Source: Gemelliphila palaticanis
Lineage (GTDB): Bacteria; Bacillota; Bacilli; Staphylococcales; Gemellaceae
Length of the DNA stretch: 64,000 nucleotides
Direction: 5' to 3'
NCBI GenBank assembly: GCA_013415235.1
Contig: JACBYF010000004.1
Location: forward strand, 1-64,000
In this document: piece after piece, positions 7,813-16,975 of the stretch
How positions within the stretch are numbered: the first letter of the stretch is position 1
Layout: each line of letters starts with the position of its first letter
The notes under the pieces: model-generated
Told to the model about the DNA's origin: nothing
The model's input: the letters and a program-made list of their open reading frames with translations, nothing else
Database searches by the model: none
Made by a program: the position numbers and the translations under genes

Positions 7813-8646
7813 ATGTTATACTTAGTATCTACTCCTATAGGAAACCTAGAGGATATTACTCTAAGAGCACTACGAATACTAAAAGAAGTTGATATAATTG
7901 CTTGTGAAGACACTAGAAACACAAAGAAATTATTAAATTATTATAATATAGAAAATAAAAAATTAATAAGTTATCACGAGCATAATGAAGAAAAATCCAG
8001 TATACAGATTATAGAATATTTAAAAGAAAATAAAACTATAGCTTTAGTAACAGATGCAGGTATGCCATGTATATCTGATCCAGGTTATATATTAATAAAA
8101 AAATGTATTTCTGAAAATATAAAAGTAAATACTGTACCTGGAGCTAATGCAGGTTTAACTGCTTTGGTATCTAGTGGCATAGAATCATATAATTACACAT
8201 TTTATGGTTTTTTACCTAGGAAAAATAATGAATTAAGAACAAAACTTAATGAAATATTATTGCAAAATACTACTGCAATTATATATGAATCGCCACATAG
8301 AATAAAAAATGTTGTAGAAAAAATAGTAGAATTAGATTCAGATAGAGAAATATCTGTTGCTAGAGAATTAACAAAAATGTATGAACAAATTGAAACCGAT
8401 ACATCTCAAAATATTTTATTCCAATTTAACGAAGAAAAAATAAAAGAAAAAGGAGAATTTGTGTTAATAATATCTCCTAATAAAAATATAACCAGAGAAA
8501 ATATAGATAATAATCAATTATTAGAAGAAGTAGAAGAACTAGTACAATCTGGTATGAAAAATTCTGAAGCAATAAAATTTGTATCAAGAAAATATAATAT
8601 AAATAAACGAGAGGTTTATAACTTATATCATGAAAAGAATTTATAA
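7813..8646 (+). CDS. rsmI: 16S rRNA (cytidine(1402)-2'-O)-methyltransferase
   Basis: The 277-residue protein begins MLYLVSTPIGNLEDITLRAL, near-diagnostic of RsmI, and has DAGMPCISDPG and VPGANAGLTAL, the SAM-binding segments of the tetrapyrrole-methylase fold. RsmI methylates the ribose of C1402 in the 30S decoding centre. A strong GAGGAGG ribosome site precedes the ATG. The 3' end overlaps the next small gene by 17 bases. Confidence 0.96.
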   Translation: MLYLVSTPIGNLEDITLRALRILKEVDIIACEDTRNTKKLLNYYNIENKKLISYHEHNEEKSSIQIIEYLKENKTIALVTDAGMPCISDPGYILIKKCISENIKVNTVPGANAGLTALVSSGIESYNYTFYGFLPRKNNELRTKLNEILLQNTTAIIYESPHRIKNVVEKIVELDSDREISVARELTKMYEQIETDTSQNILFQFNEEKIKEKGEFVLIISPNKNITRENIDNNQLLEEVEELVQSGMKNSEAIKFVSRKYNINKREVYNLYHEKNL

Positions 8647-8971
8647 CCTCATATTAGTAAATATATTAATTTTTATCTTGTTACTATTGTTATATTTAAA
8701 ATTTTTTGAGGGAATATACACATATATTGGGTTAGTATTATTATTAATTATAAATATATATATTATATATCAAAAAAGTAATAGTTTTGATAAAAAAGAA
8801 CAACAAAAGAAAATAATGCTACATAAAATAAAAAATTCTTTATCTATAATAATGGGGTATAACGATGCTTTTAAAGATGAAATTATAGACAAAGATCAGT
8901 TAGATAAAAATGTAAATAGTGAAATTGCTAAAATAATAAATATAATAAAGGAAGAGATATATACTAAATAG
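8630..8971 (+). CDS. Two-helix membrane protein with a histidine-kinase-like phosphoacceptor (DHp) segment
   Basis: The 113-residue protein has two membrane helices (about 5-23 and 31-48) and a cytoplasmic helical tail. Within the tail, LHKIKNSLSIIMGYNDAF (His65) resembles the H-box of sensor kinases, particularly the Spo0B-like type in which an Asn follows the basic residue and an I-x-G-Y turn follows. A second amphipathic helix (about 88-110) would complete a helical hairpin. There is no ATPase domain, and the gene ends in a proper stop followed by the crr promoter. I do not recognise a named family, and the DHp reading is inference from one motif. The start overlaps rsmI by 17 bases. Confidence 0.6.
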   Translation: MKRIYNLILVNILIFILLLLLYLKFFEGIYTYIGLVLLLIINIYIIYQKSNSFDKKEQQKKIMLHKIKNSLSIIMGYNDAFKDEIIDKDQLDKNVNSEIAKIINIIKEEIYTK

Positions 8972-8998
8972 TAAATTATTTAAAATTCACAACATAGA

Positions 8999-9027
8999 TT
9001 GAGTTTTGAAATATAATGTGATAGAAT
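8999..9027 (+). promoter_or_regulatory. Promoter of the glucose EIIA gene
   Basis: TTGAGT (8999-9004), 17-base spacer, TAGAAT (9022-9027) with TG one base upstream (extended -10). No catabolite-responsive element was recognised nearby. Confidence 0.65.
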
Positions 9028-9064
9028 TATATTATTATAAATATATAAAGGAGAAGTTATAAAA

Positions 9065-9571
9065 ATGGGATTATTTTCAAAATTATTTGGTAAGGAAGAA
9101 AAGAAAGTAGAAAGTCAAAAAATATTATCTTTTACAAAAGGTAAATTGGTAGACTTATCTGAAGTACCTGATCCAGTATTTTCTCAAAAAATGATGGGGG
9201 ATGGATTTGCTATTTTCCCTAGTGAAGGAAAGGTAGTATCTCCAGTTGCAGGAGAAGTTATTCAGGTATTTCCTACAAAGCATGCAGTAGGAATAAAAAC
9301 AGAATCTGGAATTGAAATACTTATACATATAGGGTTAGAAACTGTCCATATGCAAGGAGAAGGATTTGAAGCTCATGTTCAGGCAGGAAATGTAGTTTCA
9401 GAAGGAGACATATTAATTACATTTGATCTTGATTTAGTTAAAGAAAAAGCTAGTTCTACTGTTATACCTTGTATAGTTACAAATATGGACTCTGTAGAAG
9501 AACTAGAATTATTATCTGATAGTAAAGAAATAGACTATAATGAAGAAGTAGCATTAGTTAAATTAAAATAA
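9065..9571 (+). CDS. crr: PTS glucose-type EIIA protein
   Basis: A stand-alone IIA-Glc domain of 168 residues. The phospho-accepting histidine is His88 in LIHIGLETV and the supporting histidine is His73 in PTKHAVGI, with the GEVIQVFP and SPVAGEV strands around them. It carries phosphate from HPr to a sugar-specific EIIB in the phosphotransferase system. A free EIIA implies that IIBC permeases lacking their own IIA domain are encoded elsewhere. The gene has its own promoter. HPr kinase is encoded at 54473. Confidence 0.93.
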   Translation: MGLFSKLFGKEEKKVESQKILSFTKGKLVDLSEVPDPVFSQKMMGDGFAIFPSEGKVVSPVAGEVIQVFPTKHAVGIKTESGIEILIHIGLETVHMQGEGFEAHVQAGNVVSEGDILITFDLDLVKEKASSTVIPCIVTNMDSVEELELLSDSKEIDYNEEVALVKLK

Positions 9572-9599
9572 ATTTTATTTTGACTAGTTAGTATAAATT

Positions 9600-11048
9600 A
9601 TGAGTGAAGAACAGTTTTGGAAAACAGTTTATCTGTATTTGAACAAATATGGCTATGATATAATACATTATAGACCAGAAAAAAAAGATGTTTGGTTAAT
9701 TAATGACTATAATGAAATTTATAGGTTCGTATATTTAGATGATTTTAATATAAAAGAAGTAGATTCCAATGTTTATAATATTATTAAAAACGAAAAGAAA
9801 TTAAAAAAATCTTTTAAATTAAACTTTTTAAAAATAAAATCAATTTATATTACAGAATCTACAAAGTATAGTTCTACAGATTATAAAAAATATAAAGTTT
9901 CTGATGGATTAACAATAGAAAGAATTATATTAAGTGATAATAATAAGTATAATTTCATCAAAAATTCAGATTATGCTTTTATTAATGTCGATTCAGGAAT
10001 TGATAAGTATAAAAAAAGAGTTGTAAATTATTACAAAAATAAGAATAGTATAGATAATAACATTAATTTTAGATTTAATTTATTAACAGTTTCAATAATA
10101 TTTATTTTTTGTTTGAATTATTTATTTTTAAACTTTTCTGATAAAAGAATAGTTTTGTATGACTACATAAACTTTAATTTCTATAAAATTATATCTGGAG
10201 AATTTTATAGATTATTTAGTGATATGTTTGTATATAGCGATATAAAAAGCTTAATTTTATCGGTATTAGTGTTGTTATTGTGCTCAATATTATTTGGAGA
10301 TAAACTCAAATTAAATGTATCCATAACTATAATGTTTATAGTTTCAATCATAAATAATTTATTTGTTATACTAGGATATTTTGAAAATATAGAAATATCA
10401 AGCTTAGCGGTATTTTCACTACTAGGATCTATATTTATATCTGAACTTAATAGTAAAAGCAATAATTTGATAACTATATATTCATTGACTATACCTATAA
10501 TATATATTTTTTTATATTCAATATTTTTTGAATATAGTATAGGTATTTATATGTTATCTTTTACATTAGGTATTTTTATTAAGATTATTTTTATAAAGAA
10601 TGTTAATTTAATTATTTCTTATTCTTTAATATTAACTTTGATAGTATCATCTTTTATTCTAAACATTTTTAATATAGATATGAAGAGTGGGATTAATAAT
10701 TATTTGTACCAAATTTCTAATGATAAGTTTTTAAAAGAAAATTCAAATAAAGATAGATTGAACTATTTAGAAAATAAAATAAAGTCTAATAATAAGTCTG
10801 TAATATCATATTATGAATTAGGATTATTAAAAATAAAATATTCTTCTGTTTCAGAAGCTAAGAATGTATTTTTAGATGGGATAAGTTTTGATCAAAGTTT
10901 TGCACCACTATATTATCAATTAGCTATAATTTATCGTGCTGAATTAGATGAAGATAAGGCGAGATACTATATAGAAGAAGCTTTAATATTAGATAAAGAT
11001 AATAAAGAATATTTATATTTGAAGAATGAGTTGAATAAAGCTAGTTAG
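9600..11048 (+). CDS. Rhomboid-like membrane protein with TPR tail (GluP/YqgP homologue), active site apparently lost
   Basis: The layout matches Bacillus GluP: a cytosolic N-terminal domain (1-155), a multi-helix membrane core (about 160-355) and a tetratricopeptide tail (about 380-482, with YYQLAIIYRAELDEDKARYYIEEAL). Its place directly before yqgQ also matches. In the core the GEFYRLFSDMF region is recognisable, but the GxSG catalytic motif reads EISSLAVF around Ser267/Ser268, and the sixth helix, SIGIYMLSFTLGIF, has no catalytic histidine. It is probably a pseudo-rhomboid. Bacillus GluP cleaves the Mg transporter MgtE and acts as an adaptor for FtsH; only an adaptor role would remain here, by inference. 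Confidence 0.72.
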   Translation: MSEEQFWKTVYLYLNKYGYDIIHYRPEKKDVWLINDYNEIYRFVYLDDFNIKEVDSNVYNIIKNEKKLKKSFKLNFLKIKSIYITESTKYSSTDYKKYKVSDGLTIERIILSDNNKYNFIKNSDYAFINVDSGIDKYKKRVVNYYKNKNSIDNNINFRFNLLTVSIIFIFCLNYLFLNFSDKRIVLYDYINFNFYKIISGEFYRLFSDMFVYSDIKSLILSVLVLLLCSILFGDKLKLNVSITIMFIVSIINNLFVILGYFENIEISSLAVFSLLGSIFISELNSKSNNLITIYSLTIPIIYIFLYSIFFEYSIGIYMLSFTLGIFIKIIFIKNVNLIISYSLILTLIVSSFILNIFNIDMKSGINNYLYQISNDKFLKENSNKDRLNYLENKIKSNNKSVISYYELGLLKIKYSSVSEAKNVFLDGISFDQSFAPLYYQLAIIYRAELDEDKARYYIEEALILDKDNKEYLYLKNELNKAS

Positions 11049-11057
11049 AGGTGATTT

Positions 11058-11246
11058 ATGAATACATTTTATGATGTGCAGGAATTATTGAAATCTTTTA
11101 ATATCATAATTTATATGAAAGATAGAAAATATATGTTACAACTAGTAGAGTTTGAGATAAGAGAATTATATCGTTTGAAATTAATAAATCAAGATTCATT
11201 TTTAAGAGCGATATCTATATTAAAGTCTGAATTTAAATTAATATAA
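11058..11246 (+). CDS. yqgQ: YqgQ family (DUF910) small protein
   Basis: The 62-residue product begins MNTFYDVQELLK and contains LVEFEIRELYRLKLINQDSF, matching the YqgQ/DUF910 helical family. The family has a solved small helical fold, possibly nucleic-acid binding, but no assigned function. It lies 9 bases after the GluP-like gene, as yqgQ follows yqgP in Bacillus. The usual next gene, glucokinase, is absent at this place. The ATG follows AGAGGTGA. Confidence 0.85.
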   Translation: MNTFYDVQELLKSFNIIIYMKDRKYMLQLVEFEIRELYRLKLINQDSFLRAISILKSEFKLI

Positions 11247-11262
11247 ATAAGGTAAAAAAATT

Positions 11263-11541
11263 ATGAATAGCATATTACAAGCAAAAGTAAAAACAAAAAT
11301 AAATAGAGATGTAAAAAAAATAGAAGATTTGATTGAAGCTCAACTATCAATAAAAAAATATAGAGAATGTCCATTATATGAAGATGTAATAGATACTCAT
11401 ATATTCGGCATTTCAAAGCAATTAGAATTAGCAGTAGAAGTAGGATTTATTAACGAGGAATATAGTAGAAATATATTAGAGCAATTAGAAAATAAAATTA
11501 ATAGTCTGTATAACATTATTGAAGAAAAAAAAGTAAATTAG
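11263..11541 (+). CDS. ylaN: YlaN family (DUF1507) protein
   Basis: The 92-residue helical protein contains KKIEDLIEAQ and ECPLYEDVIDTHIFGISKQLELAVEVGF, matching the conserved CPLYEEVLDTQMFGLSREI block of YlaN. In Staphylococcus aureus and Bacillus, YlaN is needed under iron limitation and interacts with Fur; this is family knowledge, not visible here. It lies 3 bases before ftsW, the same pairing as in S. aureus. The ribosome site is weak, so translation may be coupled to yqgQ. Confidence 0.85.
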   Translation: MNSILQAKVKTKINRDVKKIEDLIEAQLSIKKYRECPLYEDVIDTHIFGISKQLELAVEVGFINEEYSRNILEQLENKINSLYNIIEEKKVN

Positions 11542-11544
11542 CAT

Positions 11545-12750
11545 ATGAATATAAAATACTTATTTAAAAAATCTATAATTTTTGAGAAAAGGCATAAAAG
11601 AATAGATATATTTATAACGATTTCTTTTATTTTATTACTTTTCTTTAGTTGCATAATGGTCTATAGTGCAAGTATGATAGGTAATAAATATGGAATGTTT
11701 ACAGGGTATGTGCCTGTGGAACCTTCTTATTTTTTAAAACGTCAAGTTGCTTGGGTCGCCTTATCATTGTTGTCTTATTTTTTATTTGCACTATTTTTCC
11801 CTTACGAAATATTAAAAAATAAAAACTTATATTTTTGGGGATTATTTGGAATAATAATTTTATTACTTTTGCCACAATTACAGACTAGTGTTAATGGAGC
11901 AAAATCTTGGTTGAGAATAGGTGGATTTACTTTCCAAACATCTACTCTAGCGCAAATATTCTTAATACTCTATATGTCTTTAATTTTAGAGTCAAGAAAG
12001 TATAATCTTATGAGACCAATGTCTTTAAAACATTTATCTAATATATTTTGGATACCTTTGTCTATTATGTTTTTTATATTTATTCAAAATGATACTGGAA
12101 CAATGTTAATAACAGGAGCTGTATTAATAATTATGGTATTGTGTTCCAATATGAGTTTTAAAAATATAATAAAACTTTTAAAAATAGGGACCGTTAGTTT
12201 AATTTTATTATTTTTAATAATATTTTTAAAATCTACTTATTTTTCAAATAATTCATATCAAGTAAATAGGTTTAAAGTTTTTTTAGACCCTTTTTATGGA
12301 ACAAATGATTCTAATAATCAAGTAGTTAACTCTTTAATTGCTTTTGGTAATGGAGGCTTATTTGGTAGAGGATTAGGTAATTCTATACAAAAACTAGGTT
12401 ACCTATCAGAAGCCCATACAGATTTTATATTAGCTATAACTGCAGAAGAATTTGGATTTATAGGAGTGATTGTTCTAGTAGCATTATTAATAACCATAAT
12501 AATAAAGGTAATGTATGCTGGAATAAAATCAGATAACACTTTTGATTCTATTTTTGCAATAGGATTTGCTTCTTTACTACTAGTTCAAACAATTATTAAT
12601 ATAGGTGGGGTAACAGCATCTCTTCCACTGACAGGAGTACCGATACCATTTTTTAGTTATGGAGGTAGTTCTTTACTTATTCTAAGTACTACATTAGGGA
12701 TAACAGTAAATTTACTATCCCATGTTAAATATAAAAAGGGTGGCATATAG
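11545..12750 (+). CDS. ftsW: Septal peptidoglycan glycosyltransferase FtsW (SEDS family)
   Basis: The 401-residue protein has about ten membrane helices. SEDS landmarks are present: [20 protein letters not shown], the catalytic-loop region with [20 protein letters not shown], and the C-terminal [14 protein letters not shown]. It polymerises lipid II at the division septum with a partner class B PBP. The FtsW call over RodA/SpoVE rests on the ylaN neighbour and is likely but not certain. The stop codon lies inside the terminator hairpin that follows. Confidence 0.88.
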   Translation: MNIKYLFKKSIIFEKRHKRIDIFITISFILLLFFSCIMVYSASMIGNKYGMFTGYVPVEPSYFLKRQVAWVALSLLSYFLFALFFPYEILKNKNLYFWGLFGIIILLLLPQLQTSVNGAKSWLRIGGFTFQTSTLAQIFLILYMSLILESRKYNLMRPMSLKHLSNIFWIPLSIMFFIFIQNDTGTMLITGAVLIIMVLCSNMSFKNIIKLLKIGTVSLILLFLIIFLKSTYFSNNSYQVNRFKVFLDPFYGTNDSNNQVVNSLIAFGNGGLFGRGLGNSIQKLGYLSEAHTDFILAITAEEFGFIGVIVLVALLITIIIKVMYAGIKSDNTFDSIFAIGFASLLLVQTIINIGGVTASLPLTGVPIPFFSYGGSSLLILSTTLGITVNLLSHVKYKKGGI

Positions 12751-12760
12751 CTACCCTTTT
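12734..12760 (+). terminator. Terminator overlapping the ftsW stop codon
   Basis: An 11-bp stem (AAAAGGGTGGC / GCTACCCTTTT, one G-U pair) with the 5-base loop ATATA, followed by a T-rich stretch. The 5' arm encodes the last FtsW residues. Confidence 0.75.
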
Positions 12761-12779
12761 ATAGTTTTGGAGGAAAAAA

Positions 12780-13804
12780 TGAGATTAGAAGATTTTGATT
12801 TTTATTTGCCAGAAAATTTAATAGCGCAGGTTCCTTTAGAAAAAAGAGATTCGAGTAGATTACTGGTTATAAATAAAAAAGAAGATAAACATGAACATAA
12901 AAATTTTTCAAATATAATAGATTATCTTAATAGAGGAGATACACTAGTATTAAATAATACTCGTGTTATGCCTGCAAGATTAATAGGAAGTAAAGTAGAT
13001 ACTAAAGCTACAATAGAGTTATTATTATTAAAAAATATTGAAGGTAATATTTGGGAATGCCTTGTAAAACCAGCTAAGAGAGTTAAACTAGGAAGTGTCA
13101 TTAGTTTTTCGGATATTATGCAGGCAAAGTGCACTAAAATTATGGATGATGGTTTTAGACACTTTGAATTTATATACGATGGAATATTTAACGAAAAATT
13201 GGATATATTAGGAACTATGCCTCTCCCCCCTTATATTAAAGAAAAATTAGATGATAAGGAAAGATATCAAACTGTATTTTCAAAAGAGTTAGGGAGTTCT
13301 GCAGCCCCAACAGCAGGTCTTCACTTTACAAAAGAGCTATTGGAAGATATAGCTAATAAGGGAGTTAATATAGTATATTTAACACTCCATGTAGGTTTAG
13401 GAACTTTTAGACCGGTTGTAGTTGAAGATATAACAAATCATAGTATGCACTCTGAATATTATGAGGTAAGTAAAGAAACTGCAGATATAATAAATAAAAC
13501 CAAAAATAGTGGAGGTAGAGTTATAACTGTAGGAACTACTTCTACAAGAACTTTAGAAAGTATAGCTAGAGATAATAATGGAAATATAGTTGAAATATCA
13601 GGCTGGACAGATATTTTTATATATCCTGGTTTTGAATTTAAGTGTGTTGATGCTTTAATTACTAATTTTCATTTGCCAAAATCTTCGTTGATTATGCTAG
13701 TTAGTGCGTTCTATAGTAGAGAAAAAATAATAGATATATATAATATTGCTGTAAATAATCAATATAGATTTTTTAGTTTTGGTGATAGTATGTTTATATA
13801 CTAA
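12780..13804 (+). CDS. queA: S-adenosylmethionine:tRNA ribosyltransferase-isomerase
   Basis: The frame extends upstream into ftsW, but the ATG at 12780 follows a good GGAGG site and gives the canonical [17 protein letters not shown], 341 residues. Family motifs include [23 protein letters not shown] and THSTR-equivalent [10 protein letters not shown]. QueA transfers and isomerises the ribosyl group of SAM onto preQ1-tRNA to make epoxyqueuosine. It is followed by tgt, the enzyme before it in the pathway. Confidence 0.96.
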
Positions 13805-13826
13805 AATATATTAAGGAGGATTATAA

Positions 13827-14981
<1,155 letters not shown>

Positions 14982-15047
14982 CAAAAATGTTTTATTTTTA
15001 TTAGATATATAGTAAAATAAAGTGATAACAATTAGGAGGGAATTAAA

Positions 15048-15305
15048 TTGCAAAATTATTATAGTATAATTATGTTTGTTGCATTAATGGCGTTTATGTA
15101 TTTCTTTATGATTCGTCCTCAAAACAAACGTAATAAAGAATTAAAATTATTACAAGATTCATTAAAAGTAGGAGATACTATAGTAACATTCTCTGGTTTA
15201 TACGGAGAAGTTGTTGAGGTAGGAACTGCTACACTTATAATAAGAATTGCACCTAAGACAGATGTAAAAATAGATAGACAATCTGTTAGAGGAATAGCTG
15301 CTTAA
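15048..15305 (+). CDS. yajC: Preprotein translocase subunit YajC
   Basis: The 85-residue protein has one N-terminal membrane helix, then FFMIRPQNKRNKELK and the GDTIVTFSGLYGEVVEV domain typical of YajC. It associates with SecDF at the Sec translocon. The start is TTG 15048, supported by AGGAGGG about 7 bases upstream and no ATG nearby. It follows tgt, the common bacterial order, but secDF is not adjacent; a strong terminator follows instead. Confidence 0.93.
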   Translation: MQNYYSIIMFVALMAFMYFFMIRPQNKRNKELKLLQDSLKVGDTIVTFSGLYGEVVEVGTATLIIRIAPKTDVKIDRQSVRGIAA

Positions 15306-15308
15306 TAG

Positions 15309-15355
15309 AAATAATGCGGACATATTGTTAAATATTTTGTCTGCATTATTTTTTT
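15309..15355 (+). terminator. Terminator after yajC
   Basis: AAATAATGCGGACA pairs with TGTCTGCATTATTT around an AT-rich loop, followed by a T run. It closes the queA-tgt-yajC unit. Confidence 0.85.
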
Positions 15356-15369
15356 GTGAAAATGTTAAA

Positions 15370-15398
15370 TTGATAAGGATAATAATATATGATATAAT
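15370..15398 (+). promoter_or_regulatory. Promoter of uppS-cdsA-rseP
   Basis: TTGATA (15370-15375), 17-base spacer, TATAAT (15393-15398) with TG one base upstream. This is one of the strongest consensus promoters in the window. Confidence 0.8.
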
Positions 15399-15403
15399 TA
15401 TTT

Positions 15404-15425
15404 AAATTGCAAATTTTAGCAATTT
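15404..15425 (+). repeat. Inverted repeat in the uppS 5' untranslated region
   Basis: AAATTGC (15404-15410) and GCAATTT (15419-15425) are perfect complements with an 8-base loop, ending at the first base of the AGGAGG ribosome site. It could be a small leader stem-loop affecting translation, or chance in AT-rich DNA. Confidence 0.4.
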
Positions 15426-15435
15426 AGGAGGATAT

Positions 15436-16197
15436 ATGTTTGATTTTTTAAAAAATAAAAAAAATAAAAATGAAAATAATAGTGATAAATTAGTTAAAAT
15501 TCCAGAACATGTAGCAATTATCATGGATGGTAATGGTAGATGGGCTAAGAAAAGAAATTTACCACGAATCAAAGGACATTATGAAGGAATGCAGACAGTA
15601 AAAAAAATAACAAAATATGCTTCTAATTTAGGAGTAAAGTATTTAACTCTTTATGCATTTTCAACAGAAAATTGGTCTAGACCAGAACAAGAAGTAAATT
15701 ATTTAATGAGTCTTCCGAAAAAAATGTTTGGTAGTTTTATGCCAGAATTAATAGAAAATAATATAAAAGTTTCTGTTATAGGAGATATAGATAGTCTTCC
15801 TGCTGAAACTAAAGAAGCAGTTAGTGATGCTATAAACAAGACAAAAGACAATACAGGATTAAATTTGATTTTTGCATTAAATTATGGATCTAGATTAGAA
15901 ATATTATCAGCTGTAAAAAATATATCGAATGATATAAAGTCAGATATAATAAAATTAAATGATATAGATGAGGATTTATTTTCTAGATATCTAAATAATA
16001 ATTTACCTGATCCAGATTTATTAATAAGAACTTCTGGGGAACAACGTATATCAAATTTTCTTTTATGGCAAATTGCATATAGTGAATTTATTTTTACTGA
16101 TGTATCATGGCCAGATTTTAATGAAGACCATTTTTATAATTCATTATTAATTTATCAAAAAAGAGATAGAAGATTTGGAGGATTAAATGAAAACTAG
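15436..16197 (+). CDS. uppS: Isoprenyl transferase (undecaprenyl diphosphate synthase)
   Basis: The 253-residue protein contains HVAIIMDGNGRWAKKR with the catalytic Asp, AFSTENWSRP, and the C-terminal RTSGEQRISNFLLWQ. It builds the C55 lipid carrier for peptidoglycan and wall polymers by cis-condensation of isopentenyl diphosphate. A lysine/asparagine-rich N-terminal tail of about 20 residues precedes the domain. Its end overlaps cdsA by 11 bases. A strong AGGAGG supports the start. Confidence 0.96.
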   Translation: MFDFLKNKKNKNENNSDKLVKIPEHVAIIMDGNGRWAKKRNLPRIKGHYEGMQTVKKITKYASNLGVKYLTLYAFSTENWSRPEQEVNYLMSLPKKMFGSFMPELIENNIKVSVIGDIDSLPAETKEAVSDAINKTKDNTGLNLIFALNYGSRLEILSAVKNISNDIKSDIIKLNDIDEDLFSRYLNNNLPDPDLLIRTSGEQRISNFLLWQIAYSEFIFTDVSWPDFNEDHFYNSLLIYQKRDRRFGGLNEN

Positions 16198-16960
16198 AAT
16201 AATAACAGGCGCTTTGGCGCTAATTGCATTTTTACCATTTCTTATTTTAGGTAATAAATATTTCTTGTTTGCATCTATATTATTATCAATGTTATCTGTA
16301 TATGAAGTAATTAAGATAACATTAAAAGAAATAAATTTATTTGCTTTTCTTTCAGCAATAATTATAGTTCCTTTGATTTTTTTTAGAGATGGAATATTTG
16401 AGAAATATACAAACTTATTTATCTTTATTTCTGTTTCGATATTATTTTCTATAGTAATATTAACTAGTCATAGAATCAGATTAAATGATGTAGCAGTTTT
16501 ATATTTCTTATTCGTTTATGTTATTAATGGATTTTATTCGTTATTTTTACTTAGAGATATTAGTATTAGTATGGTATTGTATTTGTTAGTTACAATATGG
16601 GTAACAGATAGTGGAGCATATTTTGGTGGAATGAAATTTGGAAAAAATAAATTATCTCCTAATATAAGCCCTAACAAATCTATAGAAGGTTCAGTAATAG
16701 GGAGTTTGTCATCTATATTTGTAGCTATTATATTTTATTATTCTACAAATATATTTAATAATTTACTTATTGCTATTTTAATAACAATATTAGTTAGTAT
16801 AGTAGGGCAAATAGGAGATCTAATAGAGTCAGCTTATAAGAGAGAGTATAGTGTTAAAGATAGTAGTAATATACTACCGGGACATGGAGGTATTTTTGAT
16901 AGATTTGATTCTGTTATATTAGCAGCTCCATTTTTAATAATTTTATTACAATTAATATAA
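16187..16960 (+). CDS. cdsA: Phosphatidate cytidylyltransferase (CDP-diglyceride synthase)
   Basis: A 257-residue polytopic membrane protein with the CDP-alcohol signature near the C-terminus: GDLIESAYKRE, then KDSSNILPGHGGIFDRFDS. It makes CDP-diacylglycerol from phosphatidic acid and CTP, the branch point to phosphatidylglycerol and cardiolipin. It overlaps uppS by 11 bases and lies 15 bases before rseP. In Bacillus dxr sits between cdsA and rasP; its absence suits an organism using the mevalonate pathway. Confidence 0.95.
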   Translation: MKTRIITGALALIAFLPFLILGNKYFLFASILLSMLSVYEVIKITLKEINLFAFLSAIIIVPLIFFRDGIFEKYTNLFIFISVSILFSIVILTSHRIRLNDVAVLYFLFVYVINGFYSLFLLRDISISMVLYLLVTIWVTDSGAYFGGMKFGKNKLSPNISPNKSIEGSVIGSLSSIFVAIIFYYSTNIFNNLLIAILITILVSIVGQIGDLIESAYKREYSVKDSSNILPGHGGIFDRFDSVILAAPFLIILLQLI

Positions 16961-16975
16961 TAAAAGGAGAATTAA

